Source of the DNA: CAYZEZ01 sp964477295
GTDB taxonomy: Bacteria > Bacteroidota > Bacteroidia > Bacteroidales > SM23-62
NCBI GenBank assembly: GCA_964477295.1
Contig: CAYZEZ010000183.1
Location: 1-10,267 of the forward strand
Length of the DNA stretch: 10,267 nt
Direction: 5' to 3'
The position numbers and the translations under genes are program-made. Shown here piece after piece: positions 7,153-10,267 of this stretch (its first letter is position 1; each line of letters starts with the position of its first letter). Under the pieces are notes generated by a model, which ran no database searches, was not told where the DNA came from, and was given only the letters and a program-made list of their open reading frames with translations.

Positions 7153-7179
7153 CAGATCCCGAACTGAATTCGGGATGAC
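7153..7179. repeat. Half copy of the REP-like element, hairpin variant
   Basis: ATCCCGAA (7156-7163) and TTCGGGAT (7169-7176) form a perfect 8-bp stem with a 5-base loop, and the element ends in GATGAC. It equals one half of the palindrome at 910-977, with CCCG/CGGG in place of CCTG/CAGG. It starts 9 bp after the polyferredoxin stop codon and could serve as its terminator. Confidence 0.7.
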
Positions 7180-7244
7180 AATTAATGGGACCATCCTGAA
7201 GCACAGAACTCAGAAACTGAGATTCATAATATAACTGACATCTA

Positions 7245-7346
7245 GTCATCCTGTCCCGCCATGCCCCCCCGAGCACTCGGGGGGGAGTACTCGGGATAGG
7301 GATCTAAACAACTGATAATCAGATACTGAAATAAGTTCAGCATGAC
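7245..7346. repeat. Degraded full copy of the REP-like element with GC-rich internal hairpin
   Basis: The copy begins GTCATCCTG (7245-7253) and ends TTCAGCATGAC (7336-7346), mirroring the outer arms at 910-977 with one or two changes. The right half (GATAATCAGATACTGAAATAAG, split here as GATAATCAGATACTG then AAATAAG) resembles 943-965. Between the halves is an extra GC-rich piece: CCCCCCCGAG (7264-7273) and CTCGGGGGGG (7276-7285) form a perfect 10-bp inverted repeat, followed by the palindrome GAGTACTC (7285-7292). The 7-base C and G runs are striking in otherwise AT-rich DNA. Confidence 0.7.
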
Positions 7347-7402
7347 AATGCTTTTAAATGATGTCATTAGCAACTTGTTTCAGTATATTGATTCGGAATC
7401 TC

Positions 7403-8839
7403 CTAAAGCTTATCAGTTGATTTGAACATCCTTTTCCACCGGATTTTCGCCAGGAAACGCTTGTCCTTATCCAGTGACAGCCATATAAATTTCGGTTTAC
7501 CCATAATGTGGTCTTCGGGAACGAATCCCCAATACCGGCAGTCGGAGGAGTAATGCCTGTTATCACCAATCATGTAATAGTAATCTAAATTAAAGGTGTA
7601 GGTGGTAGCGATTTCACCATTAATATAAATTGTACTGTCGACTATATCCAGTTTGTTTGCTTCATATTTCTCAATTATCCGCCTGTAGAGAGGCAGGTTA
7701 TCCATCGTCAGGTCTATGGTGGCTCCCTTTTCCGGCATCCACAAAGGACCGAAATAATCGAGCGACCAGGGATAGTTGGGTGAATGCGGAAAGATCTGGT
7801 AGTTGTATTGGCCTGCCAGCGATTCATACTTGTCGATGGAAACAACGTTGTTGTATCCTTTTAAGATTTCGACGTTTTTATCGGTCAGCGGCAATACATA
7901 ATCGTTGTTCATCATTTCCTGGTCCGATTTTGCAATACCAAGTTTTTCAAACCGTTTGGGATTAATGGGTGTACCATTTGTCTTGACATAATAACGGTGC
8001 TGCATATTCTTATAATTGGCACTTGGTTGGCCATTAATATATATCTGACCTTTGAAGATCTGCAAAGTGTCGCCCGGGATGGCAACACAGCGCTTAATGT
8101 AGTTGTCTCTTTTATCGATAGGCCTGATCACGATTTCAAAGTCATCCCATACCATTTGCCGGCCAATTTTGAGATACTCGTCCCATGTTTTTGCAGGTCT
8201 TTGCATTTCCCTGTCATTATCTTCCAGCTGTTTAGCATAATCACGAACTATAGAGTAATAGCTTCTTTCCGAATGGGCGAGGACCACCGTATCACCAGCC
8301 GGAAAATTAAAGACTACTACATCGTCTCTTTGTACCTTCCCGAAACCCTTCAATCGTTTATAGTGGCGCTGGATCCATTTTAAGTACCCTTCCGTCTTAA
8401 AGATGGGAAGTGTGTTGGCAGTAAATGGAAAAGAAATAGGAGTGAAGGGGACGCGCGGGCCGTAAGCCACTTTGCTTACATAAAGGTGGTCCCCGACGAG
8501 CATGGATTTTTCCATCGATGGTGTAGGGATCTTATAATTCTGAAACAAGTAGATATTAATGAAGGTAACAGCCACCACTGCAAAGATCAGTGCATCAAGC
8601 CACTCAATAACGGCACTGTTTTTCTGTTTTCGTTTTTTCCAGAAGGTCCAGTTTACTTTTTGCGAGATATAAATATCGTAAATAATGGCAATGCCGAATA
8701 AGAGCCAGAAATTGCCAAGCCATATTATGAACAGTAAGTATAATAATGTGGCCAGGCCAAATCTGAAATATTTATTCTGTAAAAAACTGAATATGCCTTG
8801 TTTATCCTCTATCGTATCTTTTTGAACATTCTCTTCCAT
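7403..8839 (-). CDS. lepB: Signal peptidase I (LepB type), copy 2
   Basis: A membrane-bound S26 serine peptidase that removes signal peptides on the periplasmic side of the inner membrane. The 478 residues exceed the E. coli length of about 324 but suit Bacteroidetes. Hydrophobic segments lie at about 27-42, 45-58 and 80-98. The catalytic Ser is S108 in PTPSMEKSM and the general-base Lys is K249 in YIKRCVAIPGD. Box E reads GDNRHYSSDCRYWG (425-438): the usual NSxDSR has become YSSDCR, with Asp433 and Arg435 kept. A large insertion separates the Ser and Lys regions from box E. The start ATG lies 31 bp inside the end of copy 1, so the two are cotranscribed and probably coupled. The sequence is clearly paralogous to copy 1 throughout. 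Confidence 0.95.
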   Translation of the reverse strand: MEENVQKDTIEDKQGIFSFLQNKYFRFGLATLLYLLFIIWLGNFWLLFGIAIIYDIYISQKVNWTFWKKRKQKNSAVIEWLDALIFAVVAVTFINIYLFQNYKIPTPSMEKSMLVGDHLYVSKVAYGPRVPFTPISFPFTANTLPIFKTEGYLKWIQRHYKRLKGFGKVQRDDVVVFNFPAGDTVVLAHSERSYYSIVRDYAKQLEDNDREMQRPAKTWDEYLKIGRQMVWDDFEIVIRPIDKRDNYIKRCVAIPGDTLQIFKGQIYINGQPSANYKNMQHRYYVKTNGTPINPKRFEKLGIAKSDQEMMNNDYVLPLTDKNVEILKGYNNVVSIDKYESLAGQYNYQIFPHSPNYPWSLDYFGPLWMPEKGATIDLTMDNLPLYRRIIEKYEANKLDIVDSTIYINGEIATTYTFNLDYYYMIGDNRHYSSDCRYWGFVPEDHIMGKPKFIWLSLDKDKRFLAKIRWKRMFKSTDKL

Positions 8840-10137
8840 CTGAATTTGTTAAATGATTTTTGAGTTTTATCTATAGAAAGCCACACAAAAATAGCTTTTC
8901 CGACGATATGATCTTCCGGAACCATACCCCAAATCCTGGAATCTGCTGAATTGTGCCGGTTATCGCCTACCATAAAATAATAATCCATGCTAAAGGTATA
9001 AGATTCTGACGGGATATTATTAATATATATAACGCTATCTCTGATTGAAACAGTATTATTTTCGTAGACTTCTATTATCCTGCGGTAAAGAGGAAGGTTC
9101 TTTTGTGTTAGTTGAACGGTTATTCCTTTCCCGGGGATCAGCAATGGCCCGAAATTGTCTTCATTCCATTGATAATCCTGGCTGTAAGGGAAAAATGAGA
9201 AAGAGGACAACTTTTTATTGGTATTTTCAAGCTTTTTCACTGATTTCACAGTGGGGAGATCCCTTAGTTGTTGGGCCTGGATCTGAGTAAGGTTAAGAAT
9301 ATAACTGTCCTGGTTCTGGTTATATCGTTCGTCTTCAGTTAATATTTCAAGTGAATCCAGTTCTGTCTGGCTCAGTTTCCCTTCGGAGGTTCTGACATAA
9401 TAGTTATGCAGGGCATTTTTCGGATATTCCAGTTTAATACCATTAACAAAAACATCTGAGTGTCTGATCATCAATGAATCTCCCGGCAAAGCAACACAGC
9501 GTTTAACAAAATTCTCACGTTTGTCGACAGGCCGTATGATCACATCATACTGGTTAAGAATAGTGAGCCGGCCGTATTTATTTACCAGGGAGTAATAGTT
9601 CTGGTCAGGGAATTGCTGGACTACAGAATCTCCTTCCGGGAAATTAAACACCACAACATCGTTACGCCGGATTTTCCGAATCCCCTTTAGTCTTTTATAG
9701 GGCCAGTGTACCTTCTCCGAATACGATTTTTTACCTGAGAATGGCAGGGTGTTGTGGGTAAACGGAAATGCCAGCGGTGTGTTAGGAAGTTTGGGGCCAT
9801 AGGCAATCTTACTCACGAAAAGATAATCTCCAACCATAAGGGTTTTTTCCATGGAAGGAGTGGGAATGGTATATGCTTCGATGAGCAGTGTTCTGATAAA
9901 AATGACGAAAATCAGGGCAATAAGAATGGCACTGATCCAATCAAGAATTTCTTTTAAAGTTTTATTTCTGGAGAAGAGATGATGAAAAAAGGTCCATGGC
10001 AGGATCCGGGTGATAAAAATATCCAGGATCAGAAATAATCCGAAAAACAACCAGTAGAATCCTATCCATAATATGAATAATCCATATAATATGGCAATTA
10101 AGGAAAATTGGATAATATCTCGGGATCTGGTTCTCAT
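8809..10137 (-). CDS. lepB: Signal peptidase I (LepB type), copy 1
   Basis: The first of two tandem signal peptidase I genes; 442 residues. Hydrophobic segments lie at about 9-26, 29-43 and 66-84. The catalytic Ser is S95 in PTPSMEKTL, the catalytic Lys is K212 in FVKRCVALPGD, and box E is canonical: GDNRHNSADSRIWG (391-404). As in copy 2, there is a long insertion of about 150 residues between the Lys box and box E (roughly 225-385), typical of the long Bacteroidetes enzymes. It starts 14 bp after the dapB stop and its end overlaps copy 2 by 31 bp, so dapB and both peptidase genes form one operon. Of the two copies, this one keeps the more standard active-site surroundings. Confidence 0.95.
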   Translation of the reverse strand: MRTRSRDIIQFSLIAILYGLFILWIGFYWLFFGLFLILDIFITRILPWTFFHHLFSRNKTLKEILDWISAILIALIFVIFIRTLLIEAYTIPTPSMEKTLMVGDYLFVSKIAYGPKLPNTPLAFPFTHNTLPFSGKKSYSEKVHWPYKRLKGIRKIRRNDVVVFNFPEGDSVVQQFPDQNYYSLVNKYGRLTILNQYDVIIRPVDKRENFVKRCVALPGDSLMIRHSDVFVNGIKLEYPKNALHNYYVRTSEGKLSQTELDSLEILTEDERYNQNQDSYILNLTQIQAQQLRDLPTVKSVKKLENTNKKLSSFSFFPYSQDYQWNEDNFGPLLIPGKGITVQLTQKNLPLYRRIIEVYENNTVSIRDSVIYINNIPSESYTFSMDYYFMVGDNRHNSADSRIWGMVPEDHIVGKAIFVWLSIDKTQKSFNKFRWKRMFKKIR

Positions 10138-10151
10138 GGATCGAAAGTTTA

Positions 10152-10267
10152 TTAAAGACCTAGAACGTCCTGCATCGAATATAAACCTTTTCGATCGATT
10201 ATAAACTCAGCGGCAAGTAAGGCACCAAGTGCAAAACCTCCCCTGTTTTTCGCAGCATGTCTGAGTG
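10152..10267 (-). CDS. dapB: 4-hydroxy-tetrahydrodipicolinate reductase, C-terminal end
   Basis: Only the last 38 codons are in the window. The reading frame ends ...LRHAAKNRGGFALGALLAAE, then FIIDRKGLYSMQDVLGL and a TAA stop at 10152-10154. This is the characteristic C-terminus of DapB (the H-x-A-x-NR-x-GFA-x-GA pattern with a final M-x-DVL), the NAD(P)H-dependent enzyme of the lysine/diaminopimelate pathway. It precedes lepB by 14 bp, and dapB followed by lepB is a familiar Bacteroidota order. Confidence 0.9.
   Translation of the reverse strand, partial: LRHAAKNRGGFALGALLAAEFIIDRKGLYSMQDVLGL

Larger units (their letters stand above)
7144..7402. other. Convergent intergenic region filled with degraded palindromic repeats
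   Basis: These 259 bp lie between the ends of the polyferredoxin gene and lepB copy 2. Almost all of it is repeat-derived (see the entries at 7153-7179 and 7245-7346). Between them a broken arm (CATCCTGAA, 7192-7200) and a small hairpin CTCAG-AAA-CTGAG (7209-7221) are visible. From 7347 to 7402 I see nothing distinctive. No gene is supported here. Confidence 0.7.

Noticed and set aside
7040..7276. Minus-strand open frames crossing the polyferredoxin end and the repeats
   Set aside because: They are translations of the palindromic repeat and the antisense of a cysteine-rich gene; repeats of this type often create false short genes.
7354..8839. Frameshift or gene fusion as the reason for the 31-bp overlap between the two lepB genes
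   Set aside because: Both proteins have complete N- and C-terminal ends with similar C-terminal sequences (RWKRMFK), so the overlap is a simple extension of the copy 2 N-terminus.

Overview
The window looks like chromosomal DNA of a Bacteroidota bacterium, probably an anaerobic Bacteroidales or Marinilabiliales relative. The evidence is a dapB end followed by two tandem long LepB-type signal peptidases, a Bacteroidetes-type WbqC protein, a FadL-type outer membrane barrel, start sites without obvious Shine-Dalgarno sequences, one perfect match to the Bacteroidetes -7 box, and dispersed GTCATCCTGAA-type palindromic repeats. The order is inferred from gene style only.

Layout from left to right. 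(1) The 3' part of an OMPP1/FadL-type porin gene runs rightward to 896. (2) A 68-bp REP-like palindrome (910-977) lies between it and the converging leftward operon. (3) The leftward operon is larC (4406-3201), larE (3197-2388), larB (2391-1645), then a wbqC-family gene (1648-977). Gaps are 3 bp or short overlaps, so it reads as one transcript. larB, larE and larC are the complete set for the nickel-pincer nucleotide (NPN) cofactor, but no larA-type apo-enzyme gene is in the window. (4) A 249-bp AT-rich divergent intergenic region (4407-4655) carries the promoters. (5) A rightward two-gene unit follows: a Tat-exported DUF362 protein (4656-5573) and, 4 bp later, a 521-residue membrane polyferredoxin (5578-7143). 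The latter reads as a NapH-like membrane protein fused to a NapG-like four-cluster ferredoxin. (6) A second, degraded cluster of the same palindromic repeats (about 7153-7346) fills the next convergent gap. (7) A leftward operon has the C-terminal end of dapB at the right edge, then lepB copy 1 (10137-8809) and lepB copy 2 (8839-7403).

How the parts fit. LarB activates and carboxylates nicotinic acid adenine dinucleotide, LarE adds sulfur and LarC inserts nickel, together giving the NPN cofactor in the cytoplasm. The DUF362/polyferredoxin pair looks like an electron-transfer module: a quinol- or cytoplasm-linked membrane ferredoxin whose last domain, like DUF362, appears to be moved to the periplasm by Tat. 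Whether the two units are functionally linked is unknown; divergent arrangement is the only link seen. As I recall, dapB-lepB-lepB-wbqC is a common order in Bacteroidota. Here wbqC is separated from lepB by the lar and DUF362 units, and repeats sit at both outer ends of the block, so the block may have been inserted.
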